Source: Ilyomonas sp965214235
Lineage (GTDB): Bacteria; Bacteroidota; Bacteroidia; Chitinophagales; Chitinophagaceae
Assembly: GCA_965214235.1 (NCBI GenBank)
Contig: CBDCBH010000002.1
Span: 186,001-250,000, forward strand
Direction: 5' to 3'
DNA: 64,000 nt
The position numbers were made by a program, and so were the translations under genes. Positions 1 to 8,611 of the stretch are shown here, piece after piece. The first letter of the stretch is position 1. Each line of letters opens with the position of its first letter. The notes beneath the pieces were generated by a model. That model saw only the letters and a program-made list of their open reading frames with translations, ran no database searches and was not told the DNA's origin.

Positions 1-627
1 CACCAAGGGTTCATAAATAAAAGCGGCAATTTCGTGGGCATGTTTTTCTATGTTTGTTTTTACTTCATTATTATTATTTTTATCCGGCGCATCAATAAAA
101 ATCACTTCAAATAAAAACGCATGAAACGCTACTGTAAACACGCTTCTGTCGCTTACACTCATAGCCCCGAATGTATCACCATGATAGGAGTTTGTAAATG
201 CAAGAATTTTTGTTTTTAACTTTTCGCTTCCCTCTTCTGATTTGTTGTTCCACCAATATTGAATCGCCATTTTTATGGCTACTTCTGTTGACGTAGAGCC
301 ATTATCGCTATAAAATATTTTTGAAAAATTAGCGGGTAAAATTTGCAGTAACCGCTCTGCCAACTCAACGGCAGGCAAATGCGTGAAACCCGCAAAAATT
401 ACCTGCTCAAGCTGTAAGGCTTGCTGGTAAAGCTTTTCAGCAATATAAGGATGTGCATGACCATGAAGCGTAACCCACCAACTGCTAATGGCATCTATAT
501 AAACGTTATTGTTATCATCAAATAAAAGTGTGTTACTTCCATGCGTGATGGCAATAGGCAAAGGCATCTTTTTTTGCTGTGTAAACGGGTGCCAGATTAC
601 TTGCTTATCGCGTTCAGATAATGTCAT
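1..627 (-). CDS. bioA: Adenosylmethionine-8-amino-7-oxononanoate aminotransferase, N-terminal 209 codons (runs off the left edge)
   Basis: PLP-dependent class III aminotransferase that converts 7-keto-8-aminopelargonate to 7,8-diaminopelargonate in biotin synthesis, using S-adenosylmethionine as amino donor; cytoplasmic. The reverse-strand reading starts MTLSERDKQVIWHP and carries the BioA hallmark WHPFTQ (residues about 13-18), the substrate-pocket stretch SSWWVTLHGHAHP, then YSDNGSTSTEVAIK and YHGDTFGAMSVSD, all typical of the N-terminal half of BioA. The catalytic lysine lies in the missing half, so about half of a normal 420-430 residue enzyme is present. A TACCTTCG box, one base off the Bacteroidota -7 consensus, ends 4 bp before the ATG, so the message may be leaderless. 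No biotin gene lies on the visible side. Confidence 0.93.
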   Translation of the reverse strand, partial: MTLSERDKQVIWHPFTQQKKMPLPIAITHGSNTLLFDDNNNVYIDAISSWWVTLHGHAHPYIAEKLYQQALQLEQVIFAGFTHLPAVELAERLLQILPANFSKIFYSDNGSTSTEVAIKMAIQYWWNNKSEEGSEKLKTKILAFTNSYHGDTFGAMSVSDRSVFTVAFHAFLFEVIFIDAPDKNNNNEVKTNIEKHAHEIAAFIYEPLV

Positions 628-857
628 GCGGCGAAGGTAAAAGAACTAACGGCAATGCGTTTTGCTCTTCCATTGTCGAACTCTTTCATATCTTCCTCTG
701 TTAATTATAGACTGTCATAATAATCATTTATCACCTCATAAATCTGTTCTAACAGTGCATCATCTCTGTTTCCATAATGTGTCCTTTCAATAAATATAAA
801 AATTGATTCGCCTTTTTCCCTGTCCCTGATCGCATCTTCATTTCCTATCTTTGGCAC
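624..857 (-). pseudogene. Possible remnant of a small coding region between bioA and pdxA
   Basis: The gap between the divergent bioA and pdxA holds a reverse-strand reading of 78 codons that looks protein-like (for example GESIFIFIERTHYGNRDD, then LLEQIYEVINDYYDSL) but is interrupted by one in-frame TAA at 705-707. It resumes as LTEEDMKEFDNGRAKRIA and ends at a TGA that overlaps the bioA start. The first possible initiator is a GTG at 857. I do not recognise the family. It may be the C-terminal debris of a lost gene, a 50-residue gene, or chance. Confidence 0.22.
846..853 (+). promoter_or_regulatory. Bacteroidota -7 promoter box for pdxA
   Basis: TATCTTTG is an exact match to the TAnnTTTG -7 element recognised by the primary sigma factor of Bacteroidota. 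It ends 18 bp before the pdxA ATG. No clear TTTG -33 element lies at the expected distance. Confidence 0.6.
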
Positions 858-871
858 TTAATTTTTAAACC

Positions 872-1966
872 ATGAGCATGGATTTACAAAAACCTATCAT
901 TGGTTTTTCAAGCGGCGATATAAACGGCATTGGTCTTGAAATTATCATTAAAACTTTAAATGATAATTACATTCTCGATATGTGTGTGCCGGTTATTTTC
1001 GCCAGCCAGAAAAGCCTTTTGTTTTATAAGAAAACGTTGCCCGATACCAGTTTTAATTTTCAGGTGATAAAAGATTTTACACGATTGCAGCAAAAACAAA
1101 TCAACCTGATACAAAGCTGGGAAGATGACGTGCAGATAGAACCCGGACGTTTAACAGATAACGGAGGTAAATATGCCTGGCGTTCCTTACAACAAGCCGC
1201 GCAAGCTTTAAAAGACGGGCATATTCATGGGCTTGTAACGGCACCCATTCACAAGAAAAATATACAAAGCGAAGAATTTAATTACAGCGGGCATACACCC
1301 TTCCTGAAGTCGTTTTTTGAGATGGAAGAAGTGGTGATGATATTGGCTGCCGATAACATGCGCGTGGCTCCTTTAACCGAGCATGTGCCTGTTGCTGAAA
1401 TAGTGAAATACATTACTAAGGAAAACATTTTACGCAAGCTTAAAATATTAAATTATAGCCTGCAAAAAGATTTTGATATTACGAAACCCAAGATAGCGGT
1501 GCTTGGTTTAAACCCACATGCCGGTGATGAAGGTTTGATTGGCAGCGAAGAAGAAACGGTTATTAAACCGGCTATCAAAGAAGCAAAGCAAAATAACATG
1601 ATGGTGTATGGACCGTTCAGCGCCGATGCGTTTTTTGCACGCGGTAGCTATGAAAAATTCGATGCTGTGCTGGCTATGTATCACGACCAGGGATTGATTC
1701 CTTTTAAATCATTAGCCATCGGCGATACGGTGAATTATACAGCCGGTTTACCTGCCGTGCGCACCAGCCCCGACCATGGCACTGCCTTTGATATTGCGGG
1801 CAAAGCCATTGCAGATGCGTCTTCTATGATGTCGGCTACCTTTCATTGTATCGACATTATACGCCGCAGAAATAATTATGAGGAGGCGCATAGCAATCCG
1901 CTTCGCCGCATGAGCCAGCGCATTCTTGCCAATGCGGAAGATGAAAGAGTGGAAGGAAATTTATGA
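872..1966 (+). CDS. pdxA: 4-hydroxythreonine-4-phosphate dehydrogenase
   Basis: NAD-dependent oxidation of 4-phosphohydroxy-L-threonine, whose product condenses with deoxyxylulose phosphate to give pyridoxine phosphate (DXP-dependent vitamin B6 route); a cytoplasmic metal-dependent dimer. At 364 residues it is slightly longer than the E. coli enzyme. The three family metal ligands are visible: H171 (LTEHVPVAE), H216 (LNPHAGDEG) and H271 (MYHDQGLIPFK), spaced as in E. coli. VTAPIHKK at 122-129 has His where VTAPINK is usual. The C-terminal TSPDHGTAFDIAGK is canonical. The start is the first ATG after an exact -7 box; a second ATG two codons on is possible. The stop overlaps rsmG in an ATGA, so the two are cotranscribed. 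pdxH lies 15 kb away. Confidence 0.97.
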   Translation: MSMDLQKPIIGFSSGDINGIGLEIIIKTLNDNYILDMCVPVIFASQKSLLFYKKTLPDTSFNFQVIKDFTRLQQKQINLIQSWEDDVQIEPGRLTDNGGKYAWRSLQQAAQALKDGHIHGLVTAPIHKKNIQSEEFNYSGHTPFLKSFFEMEEVVMILAADNMRVAPLTEHVPVAEIVKYITKENILRKLKILNYSLQKDFDITKPKIAVLGLNPHAGDEGLIGSEEETVIKPAIKEAKQNNMMVYGPFSADAFFARGSYEKFDAVLAMYHDQGLIPFKSLAIGDTVNYTAGLPAVRTSPDHGTAFDIAGKAIADASSMMSATFHCIDIIRRRNNYEEAHSNPLRRMSQRILANAEDERVEGNL

Positions 1967-2589
1967 TAGAAGACATTGTAACATACTTTACTGATGTCTC
2001 TTCCAAACAAATACAACAGCTTTCGGCATTAGAGGAAGTTTATAATAATTGGAACAGCAAAATCAATGTCATCTCCCGAAAAGACATTGAGGCGTTATAT
2101 GAAAAGCATGTGTTGCATTCACTAAGCATTGCGGCTGTTGTTGCATTTACTGCTGGTACAAACATTATTGATATTGGAACTGGCGGCGGCTTTCCGGGAA
2201 TACCTTTGGCTATCTTTTTTCCCGATGCTCAATTTCATTTGGTGGATAGCATTGCAAAGAAGTTAACGGTAGTGAAAGAAGTAGCCGCGGCTATCGGCTT
2301 AAGCAATATTAGCACTCAACACATACGAGCCGAAGAAATAAAAAACCGCAAGTTTGATTTTGCTGTATCTCGTGCCGTAGCTCCTTTGCAGGACTTATGG
2401 AAATGGAGTAAGCCCTTACTTAAAAAAGGGAATGCACAACAATTAGCCAACGGCTTGATTTGTTTAAAGGGCGGCGACTTAGCAAAAGAAATTCAGGAGA
2501 GCCGAACACGACCGTATGTGTGGGAGATTGAAAAGATTTTTAAAAAAGAGTTTTTTAAAGAAAAGTATATTCTTCATATTCCGGCATAA
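1963..2589 (+). CDS. rsmG: 16S rRNA (guanine-527-N7) methyltransferase
   Basis: SAM-dependent methyltransferase (GidB family) that makes m7G527 in the 530 loop of 16S rRNA; it acts on the small ribosomal subunit. The 208-residue length is typical. The SAM-binding glycine-rich motif is at about residues 68-78 (IDIGTGGGFPG), followed by the acidic strand end HLVDSIAKK and the FDFAVSRAVAPL stretch characteristic of RsmG. It overlaps pdxA by 4 bp, which implies translational coupling. It ends 17 bp from the convergent yajQ stop, with no clear hairpin between them. Confidence 0.96.
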   Translation: MIEDIVTYFTDVSSKQIQQLSALEEVYNNWNSKINVISRKDIEALYEKHVLHSLSIAAVVAFTAGTNIIDIGTGGGFPGIPLAIFFPDAQFHLVDSIAKKLTVVKEVAAAIGLSNISTQHIRAEEIKNRKFDFAVSRAVAPLQDLWKWSKPLLKKGNAQQLANGLICLKGGDLAKEIQESRTRPYVWEIEKIFKKEFFKEKYILHIPA

Positions 2590-2606
2590 CAGCTTCATAA
2601 TATTCT

Positions 2607-3098
2607 CTACGATTTCATATTAATAAACTGCAAGGGCACGTTCAGGTTCTCGGTTTTTAATTTCGCAATCACATCCTGCAAATCATCAATCTTTTTGCTT
2701 GTTACGCGCACCACATCATCCATAATTTGCGCCTGCACTTTCAGTCCGCTGTCTTTAATAATCTTTACAATTTTCTTTGCATCTTCCTGTTGTAAACCGT
2801 TAGTTACAGGCACTTCTTTTTTTACCACTTTGCCGCTTGGGAAGGCATCCTTATCAAAATTAAAAGCAGCCGCATCAATGCCTTGTTTCATGCTGCGGCT
2901 AATGATAACATCAATCACCTGCTTCATCTTCATATCACTTTCCACTTCTAAATTCAAAACATAATCTTTCTTGTTTAAATCAATTACCACAGGTGAATTT
3001 TTGAAATCAAAACGGTTGTTAATTTCTTTTTTTACAACGTTAATTGCATTGTCTAATGTTTGCAAATCAACCTTGCTTACAATATCGAATGATGGCAT
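2607..3098 (-). CDS. yajQ: YajQ family nucleotide-binding protein (UPF0234)
   Basis: Small cytoplasmic protein of two ferredoxin-like halves. YajQ-family members bind nucleotides; some plant pathogens use one as a cyclic-di-GMP effector, but the role in Bacteroidota is not established. The 163-residue length is exactly typical. It opens MPSFDIVSKVDLQTLDNA, shows the family stretches NNRFDFKNS and SRSMKQGIDAAAF, and the C-terminal half DDVVRVTSKKIDDLQDVI. It is the last gene of a leftward set, 54 bp after truA, so it may share that transcript. Confidence 0.95.
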   Translation of the reverse strand: MPSFDIVSKVDLQTLDNAINVVKKEINNRFDFKNSPVVIDLNKKDYVLNLEVESDMKMKQVIDVIISRSMKQGIDAAAFNFDKDAFPSGKVVKKEVPVTNGLQQEDAKKIVKIIKDSGLKVQAQIMDDVVRVTSKKIDDLQDVIAKLKTENLNVPLQFINMKS

Positions 3099-3152
3099 AG
3101 CGTAATGTATTTTTTAATGAAAATGATATGTAATATTTATAAAAGGCAAAGG

Positions 3153-3914
3153 TTAGCTTTCTTCCTTCTGTTTCCAAATTGTTTCGGGATAAGAAATGTT
3201 GATTAAAAACAAACCTTGCGGCGGCACTGAGAAATCGGCTTTACCGCAATCTTTCGCTTCGAGAATGCTTATAAAATCATCTATCTGAATAATACTTCTG
3301 CCTGCCTTCAGCATCGTGCCTGTTAAGCCACGAACCATGCCGCGTAGAAAACGGTTAGCTGTGATGTAAAAAATAAGCTCATCATTAAGCCATTTCCATT
3401 CAGCTTTATGCACATTGCAAAGAAAGGTTTTTACCTGCGTATTGCGTTTGGAAAAAGAAGTGTAATCGTGATAAGACGGTAATAAAGAAGCTGCTTTATT
3501 TAATATTTCAATGTCCAGTTGATAAGGATAATAAAAAGCCCTGTCAAATAAAAAAGAGTTTTTCTTTTGATAGATATGATATTGGTAAGAGCGGGATGCT
3601 GCATCAAACCTGCAATGCGCATTGTTATTAACTTCTGCTATTTTTTTTATAACGATGTCATTGGGCAAAATGGCATTGAGTTGATAAATTGTTTTCCAGT
3701 TGTCAATTGTTATATCCGCATCAAAATGAAAAAAGTTTTGCAGCGCATGAACGCCTGCATCTGTGCGCGAGGAAGTGGTGAGATAAATGTTTTGCCTGAA
3801 TACAATAAATAAAGCTTTTTCAACCTCCGACTGAACAGTAACTGCACTTTCCTGCTTTTGAAAGCCACTATAATTTGTGCCTTTATAAGAGACTTCTAAA
3901 AAGTATCGTGGCAT
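3153..3914 (-). CDS. truA: tRNA pseudouridine(38-40) synthase
   Basis: Isomerises uridines 38, 39 and 40 in the tRNA anticodon stem-loop to pseudouridine. The 253-residue protein starts MPRYFLEVSYKGTNYSGFQKQ, as TruA enzymes do, and holds the catalytic aspartate D52 in SSRTDAGVHALQ. The mid-domain CRFDAASRSYQYHIY and the RFLRGMVRGLTGTML stretch are also diagnostic. It lies 6 bp after the DUF4476 gene, so the two should share a transcript; that pairing says nothing obvious about function. Confidence 0.97.
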   Translation of the reverse strand: MPRYFLEVSYKGTNYSGFQKQESAVTVQSEVEKALFIVFRQNIYLTTSSRTDAGVHALQNFFHFDADITIDNWKTIYQLNAILPNDIVIKKIAEVNNNAHCRFDAASRSYQYHIYQKKNSFLFDRAFYYPYQLDIEILNKAASLLPSYHDYTSFSKRNTQVKTFLCNVHKAEWKWLNDELIFYITANRFLRGMVRGLTGTMLKAGRSIIQIDDFISILEAKDCGKADFSVPPQGLFLINISYPETIWKQKEES

Positions 3915-3920
3915 TATAAT

Positions 3921-5189
3921 TTAACGAAGCAGAGCTTTAAAACGGTTTTTGTAATAAGTATCAATCAACGTGTTTTGCAATTGCGCATAATTGCCATAAT
4001 CATAAACAAACGGGTAAACTGCATCGTAAAAACCATAACGGTTTTCATCCGATAAAAATAAATTGCCAAGGTCTTTTACCTGATCGGTTGAAATACATTT
4101 ATCACGCAAACTTTTGTGAACCGCATTTAAAATATCATCCTGACTGGTAAACGATATAATTTTCTTTTTTAGCTTATCTGCATCACTGTTGCTAAACATT
4201 TTGTTGCAGCTTGTGTTCACTTGCGAATGACTTTCCGGACTTACGTTGTTTGCTGTTGCCGTATTCAACACGGCGGGCTGCGAAGTGCTTGTAGTTGTGT
4301 TGTTATTGTTATTAAAAAAAGGGTTGTTTACTTTTCCTTTTGCACTATCTGTTGCTGCGGCTTTAGCTTCTGTAATTTCCCCGTTTGATGAAGGAATAAA
4401 AGCATGAATGGTATCTTTAGATGTATTGTCTAAAAAGGTTAAATCGGTGCCGTTATTAGTTGTTTTTTCAGATGATTTGATGATCTGATTTGATGAATCA
4501 GTCATCTTTTTATTTGCTGCTATGCTATCGCTGTTGGCACTGTATTTTTTTATAAGACTGTCAACAACAGAAGGCGTTTGATACGATGGTAAAGATGTTT
4601 GCAAAGCCGCGCTGGTATTGTCTTTTATAGCTTTGTTATCAGCTGTTGTTTTTACTGTATCTTTTATCATATTCGGCGTGGCTGGTATTGTTGTTTTTGC
4701 AGATGAATCGATAGTTATAGCACGTTGTTGGTTTAATGTAGAATCATTAATAGCAGATGCCAGCATGTTGCCAAAAGCGTTGCTGGTGTTGTTGATTGTT
4801 TTGGCAGCATTGTCATTACTGGCAGCGGCTTGGTTGCCATTCATTACTATATCGGTAGTTTGAAAATTGAACAAGCCCCAACCTTTTTCGTTAAAATTTT
4901 TTAGCGCAAAGCCAAGATCTTTTCCTGCAATCGAAACATTGAAATTTTCTTCAGGATATAAGTTTTTAGGAAAGCCGATTTGTAATAAAATAGTACCATC
5001 GTTCAGCTTTGGAAGAATGAGATAACCAATAGATGAAGAGCTATAATTTTTGCTGTTATACTTTACATAAAATGGCTGTTGATTATCTGCCTGAATATAT
5101 ATAAAATGATATTGCTGCGCAACGCCATGTAGTGATGCTAACATCAGAGAAAATAACAAAAGCCACCGTTTATAAACACCTTTCAACAT
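3921..5189 (-). CDS. Secreted DUF4476-domain protein
   Basis: Exported protein of unknown function, 422 residues. Residues 1-25 form a signal peptide ending HGVAQQ. Residues about 26-115 form a compact beta-rich domain (QPFYVKYNSKNYSSS and later strands). Residues about 120-330 are a low-complexity Asn/Ser/Thr/Lys linker. The final 85 residues match the pattern of DUF4476 (DILNAVHKSLRDKCIS, STDQVKDLGNLFLSDENR, NYAQLQNTLIDTYY), an alpha-helical domain common in Bacteroidota secreted proteins. A Cys pair (NTSCNKMF and RDKCIST) may form a disulphide. It is the first gene of the truA-yajQ leftward run. No biochemical role is known to me. Confidence 0.72.
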   Translation of the reverse strand: MLKGVYKRWLLLFSLMLASLHGVAQQYHFIYIQADNQQPFYVKYNSKNYSSSSIGYLILPKLNDGTILLQIGFPKNLYPEENFNVSIAGKDLGFALKNFNEKGWGLFNFQTTDIVMNGNQAAASNDNAAKTINNTSNAFGNMLASAINDSTLNQQRAITIDSSAKTTIPATPNMIKDTVKTTADNKAIKDNTSAALQTSLPSYQTPSVVDSLIKKYSANSDSIAANKKMTDSSNQIIKSSEKTTNNGTDLTFLDNTSKDTIHAFIPSSNGEITEAKAAATDSAKGKVNNPFFNNNNNTTTSTSQPAVLNTATANNVSPESHSQVNTSCNKMFSNSDADKLKKKIISFTSQDDILNAVHKSLRDKCISTDQVKDLGNLFLSDENRYGFYDAVYPFVYDYGNYAQLQNTLIDTYYKNRFKALLR

Positions 5190-5242
5190 CCTTTTTATTT
5201 ATTCGCAAAAATAAAATTTAAAATGCTAGTAGCATAACAAGT

Positions 5243-7630
5243 TTACTCAACCACTTTTTCAATATGCACAAGCCTTCCATCGGTGCTCATACCTTCAAGC
5301 ACAACCCGGAAAGCATCACTAACATCATTGTTATAAAAACTAAATTTCAATTTGTGGTTTTCTAACGAGGTTATAATAGTTGGTGACCAGAATAAAGTAC
5401 TGCGCACATCTTCGGCTTCATTACGCGGGTCGATGGTTCCATAGTTTGGCGAGTAAAATTGCTTTACTGCGGTATAACCAATCACCATTTTGTAAGGCAT
5501 TCCTTTTCCTTTTTCAACAGGTCTGTCACCGCCTTTTTTTGTATAAACCGCAATAGCTCCGTTGGCACCATTGAAGCCTCCCATAAACGGCGGACGAAAC
5601 ACTTTTACATAAGCTACGTCCGACATTGACATATTGCTTAACAAGCCAACATCTGCCGGCATTTCATCAAGATAAAGGGTTGGCGAACCGCCCCGCCAGC
5701 TCATGCTGACATTACTGCCGTTAGCCGTGATTTGCAAACCCGCAACTTTGCCCTGTAAATAACTAAAAACGCTGGGATAACTGTTTGCAAAAGCTTCATT
5801 GGTTAAATCAAACTGGTAAGCATCGCCGCTTTGAAACAAGCCGCTTGCATATCGCTCATCCAATAATTTCAACGGCGATTTAGCCTTTGTGGTAACAGTA
5901 ACGCCTTGCAGTGTTGTGCCTTTTAATAACTCGTTCAAACGTGCTTGTTGATCGGCTAAAAAACGCAAACGCGCATAACCCGAAGTATCTAACAAAGCCA
6001 GTTTGTTTTTATCAAAGGCAATGTGTTTTTGAGCAGGCATCATGCTGTTCATAAATCGCACTTCACTCATATCGGCAAAGGCTTTGTTGGTAAACTGATA
6101 AAAGATTTTTGTTGAATCGAAAAGTACAATGTTAGGGTCTTCAAACGCACCATCGGGTTTAATGTTGGAACTTATCACCTGTCGGGAAGAATCTTTTGCC
6201 TGAAGGATAGCGAGCAATGCACCTGCAGAGCGAAGCTGCGTGCTATTAGCGCCATAAACTTTACCCGAAAAGGTAAGATACTTTTTTTCTGCAGGATAAT
6301 TAATTTCGGGCATCTCACCTTTTACAATCGCTTCCCAGTTAAACCTGCGCCAGCCGTGCGTGAGCATCACCAGATCGAGGTGCTGCGCAACGCTATCACT
6401 GTTGTTTGAAAAATAATACTGCGGCTTATAAATTGCGCCTTTTACATCGCTCGACAATAGCAATTGCGAAATGATATTATTGCCGCTATCAACGCCGATG
6501 CCTTTATCGGTAACGGCAAGAGAGAGATTTCCAACAACCGAATCAGGCATACTGATTTCAATCGTATTCAATCCTCTTTTACTCAAACCTAAAGTGGTGA
6601 AACCCACTTCAGGAGTAAATACTGCATCGTTATTATTTACAAAGCAAATACGCTCTGCCACTGGCTTCCAGTCGCTGCTAAACAATGTAATTTGCAACAC
6701 GCCGGTTACTAAAGCAGTGGTAGGTATAGAGCCGCCAATACTGTTGGTTTGTTGCAAATTAGCATTTGCCAAGTACACCAATTGCTGGTGCATGGTAGCA
6801 ACAATGTGCATCTGCTTCATATTATCGGGCACATTGTCTGTGCGGCGAATAACGAATATTTTTTTACCTGTTGATGATCCTATTTCAAGGCTTGCGCCGC
6901 TCTCATTTGCTGCAGGCAAAACGGTGGTGTGAACGTTGTTTTGTTCATCATACCATCTGGCAGTGTAAGTATCGCCTTTTGCATAGGTAATACGAACGCT
7001 TCCCATGCCATCATGTTCTGTTTTTATATTGTCAACCACATCACCTTTGCTATTAATAACAACACCTTTTGTTTTTACTGGTCTTCCATATTGGTCGTTC
7101 GCAAAAAAAGCGATGCGCGAAGGCAAACCTTCTATTGCATCGCCACCTTCAGGAAAGAAGTGAAGCGAAGGAACAACCGTTAGTTTAGTAATAATTTTTG
7201 GTGTTATTTTTTTTGCAACCGGAATGTTTTTTTCAAACAAAAAAGAGGTATCAAAATTCATCATCCAAGTGGTATATGCTTTTACATGAACGGCACTGCT
7301 GCTGATGCTGTCAGGAATAATAAACTCGCCTGCAGCACCAAACTGAATGATGGGAAATACAGAATGCGCAAGCAGGTTTCCGGAGGCATCATACCAATCA
7401 GTATAAAAATTTTTGCTGATACCGGAAGGCAGCACGCCAGCCATCAGGTAAGCCTTAAACAATATAGTTTCACCAGCTGCATAAGCAGGCTTATCAAATT
7501 GAATGTAAATACGTTCCGGCTGATACTTATCGGCATAAACAGCTAATGTAGTATCTATACGTTGCGCAAAAGAACTATGAAAACAAAAACAAGAAAAACA
7601 AAAAAGAAGTATTGAAAAGAATCGCTTCAT
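5243..7630 (-). CDS. MG2-like surface protein with a TonB-receptor plug domain
   Basis: Large exported protein of 795 residues. The ATG at 7630 gives a clean signal peptide (MKRFFSILLF through FAQ); a TTG eight codons upstream is a less likely start. The N-terminal part (PERIYIQFDKPAYAAGET) is the macroglobulin MG2-like fold found in many Bacteroidota proteins, followed by further beta-sandwich domains. Residues about 600-720 resemble a TonB-receptor plug (SVFSYLQGKVAGLQI, then GSPTLYLDEMPADVG and NGAIAVYTKKG), but no 22-strand barrel follows. It is therefore not a transporter by itself; a role in handling proteins or peptides at the outer membrane is only a guess. It is transcribed alone, away from the small lipoproteins. 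Confidence 0.75.
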   Translation of the reverse strand: MKRFFSILLFCFSCFCFHSSFAQRIDTTLAVYADKYQPERIYIQFDKPAYAAGETILFKAYLMAGVLPSGISKNFYTDWYDASGNLLAHSVFPIIQFGAAGEFIIPDSISSSAVHVKAYTTWMMNFDTSFLFEKNIPVAKKITPKIITKLTVVPSLHFFPEGGDAIEGLPSRIAFFANDQYGRPVKTKGVVINSKGDVVDNIKTEHDGMGSVRITYAKGDTYTARWYDEQNNVHTTVLPAANESGASLEIGSSTGKKIFVIRRTDNVPDNMKQMHIVATMHQQLVYLANANLQQTNSIGGSIPTTALVTGVLQITLFSSDWKPVAERICFVNNNDAVFTPEVGFTTLGLSKRGLNTIEISMPDSVVGNLSLAVTDKGIGVDSGNNIISQLLLSSDVKGAIYKPQYYFSNNSDSVAQHLDLVMLTHGWRRFNWEAIVKGEMPEINYPAEKKYLTFSGKVYGANSTQLRSAGALLAILQAKDSSRQVISSNIKPDGAFEDPNIVLFDSTKIFYQFTNKAFADMSEVRFMNSMMPAQKHIAFDKNKLALLDTSGYARLRFLADQQARLNELLKGTTLQGVTVTTKAKSPLKLLDERYASGLFQSGDAYQFDLTNEAFANSYPSVFSYLQGKVAGLQITANGSNVSMSWRGGSPTLYLDEMPADVGLLSNMSMSDVAYVKVFRPPFMGGFNGANGAIAVYTKKGGDRPVEKGKGMPYKMVIGYTAVKQFYSPNYGTIDPRNEAEDVRSTLFWSPTIITSLENHKLKFSFYNNDVSDAFRVVLEGMSTDGRLVHIEKVVE

Positions 7631-7790
7631 ATTTATAGTCAAACTGGTGTTCAAATTAAGAACATAAAACCATATTGAAAGAGAACCTTAACATATTGGC
7701 AACGATGAAGGCGTAATATATTTTTATTATCATCGGATAAATACGTTCAATCGCAAATAAGAAAAGAGTTTTTAATAATGATTGACAGAA

Positions 7791-7798
7791 TATTTTTG
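7791..7798 (+). promoter_or_regulatory. Bacteroidota -7 promoter box for the small lipoprotein at 7836
   Basis: TATTTTTG matches TAnnTTTG exactly and ends 37 bp before the ATG. No convincing -33 box is seen. Confidence 0.5.
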
Positions 7799-7835
7799 GG
7801 TGATGATTTGCATATAAAAAATAAACATCACCATT

Positions 7836-8045
7836 ATGAAAAAATTAATTTTGATTTTTAGTATTAGCATGTTAGCAGCCTGTGGCTCGGGCGGCAGCAC
7901 AACTACATCTTCTGATTCAGCAGCACCGCATGACACCACTAATGCTGTAGTTCCAAACTTACCAGATACTTCAATTATCAGGAAAGATTCGAACCATATA
8001 ACGGGAGATAAAACCGACCCGCGAAAAGACAGTATGTTAAGATAA
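7836..8045 (+). CDS. Small lipoprotein
   Basis: A 69-residue predicted lipoprotein. Residues 1-15 are a short lipoprotein signal with the lipobox LAAC, Cys16 being the lipidated residue; Gly-Ser-Gly-Gly follow, so outer-membrane sorting is plausible. The mature chain is almost all Ser, Thr, Asp, Asn and Lys with no predicted fold. It has its own -7 promoter and is followed 150 bp later by a second lipoprotein of the same style. Function unknown. Confidence 0.65.
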   Translation: MKKLILIFSISMLAACGSGGSTTTSSDSAAPHDTTNAVVPNLPDTSIIRKDSNHITGDKTDPRKDSMLR

Positions 8046-8197
8046 TAACCCGATTGAATTTGTTAAGTATCATTAAAGGAATTACCTCATTTTGTTTGTT
8101 GAAAAATGATCCCCTGCAATTAGTTTAAAATTTTTTTAAGAAGCCGGGTTACCTAATTGCAGTTCTGGTATTAATATGTAAATAGACACAAAAACAA

Positions 8198-8446
8198 ATG
8201 ATGAAAAAACTTTTAGTTGTATTAGCAATCGGCGCTTTTGCAGCCTGCAACAATGGAACTTCAACAAGCAATACAACAGATTCAACGATAAATTCAGTTG
8301 ACTCTGCCGGAAAAGCTACCAAAAGTAATATTGATTCAACAGTTAGCGCACAAAAAGATTCTTTAAATACGCTGAGAAAAGATGTAAAAGCAAATGTTGA
8401 TTCATCTGTGAAAATGACAAAAGACTCTTTGAAAGGTAAAAAATAA
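8198..8446 (+). CDS. Small lipoprotein with an amphipathic Ser/Asp/Lys-rich chain
   Basis: An 82-residue predicted lipoprotein. The lipobox is FAAC, with Cys at residue 20 counting the first of two tandem ATGs. The mature part has a loose repeat of DS-type segments (TDSTINSVDSAG, SNIDSTVSAQKDS, ANVDSSVKMTKDS) spaced about 11-22 residues apart, compatible with one long amphipathic helix, as in small lipoproteins that bridge outer membrane and cell wall. That comparison is inference; no homologue is recognised. A rho-independent terminator follows at 8517. Confidence 0.62.
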   Translation: MMKKLLVVLAIGAFAACNNGTSTSNTTDSTINSVDSAGKATKSNIDSTVSAQKDSLNTLRKDVKANVDSSVKMTKDSLKGKK

Positions 8447-8516
8447 TTACAGTTTTTCTTTCCTGCTTGCCGAAAGAAACAACGCAACTTTTTTATATGG
8501 CAAGCAATCGTTAGAG

Positions 8517-8547
8517 GCCGTCCTTATTCTTAAGGAGGGCTTTTTTA
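8517..8547 (+). terminator. Rho-independent terminator after the lipoprotein genes
   Basis: GCCGTCCTTA and TAAGGAGGGC pair with one mismatch around a 3-base loop and are followed by TTTTTTA. It serves the 8198 gene. Confidence 0.75.
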
Positions 8548-8611
8548 TTTGATATTGTTAATGGTCAATTTTGATATTGAAATACAATTTACAAGTAAAA
8601 ACAAACAAGGG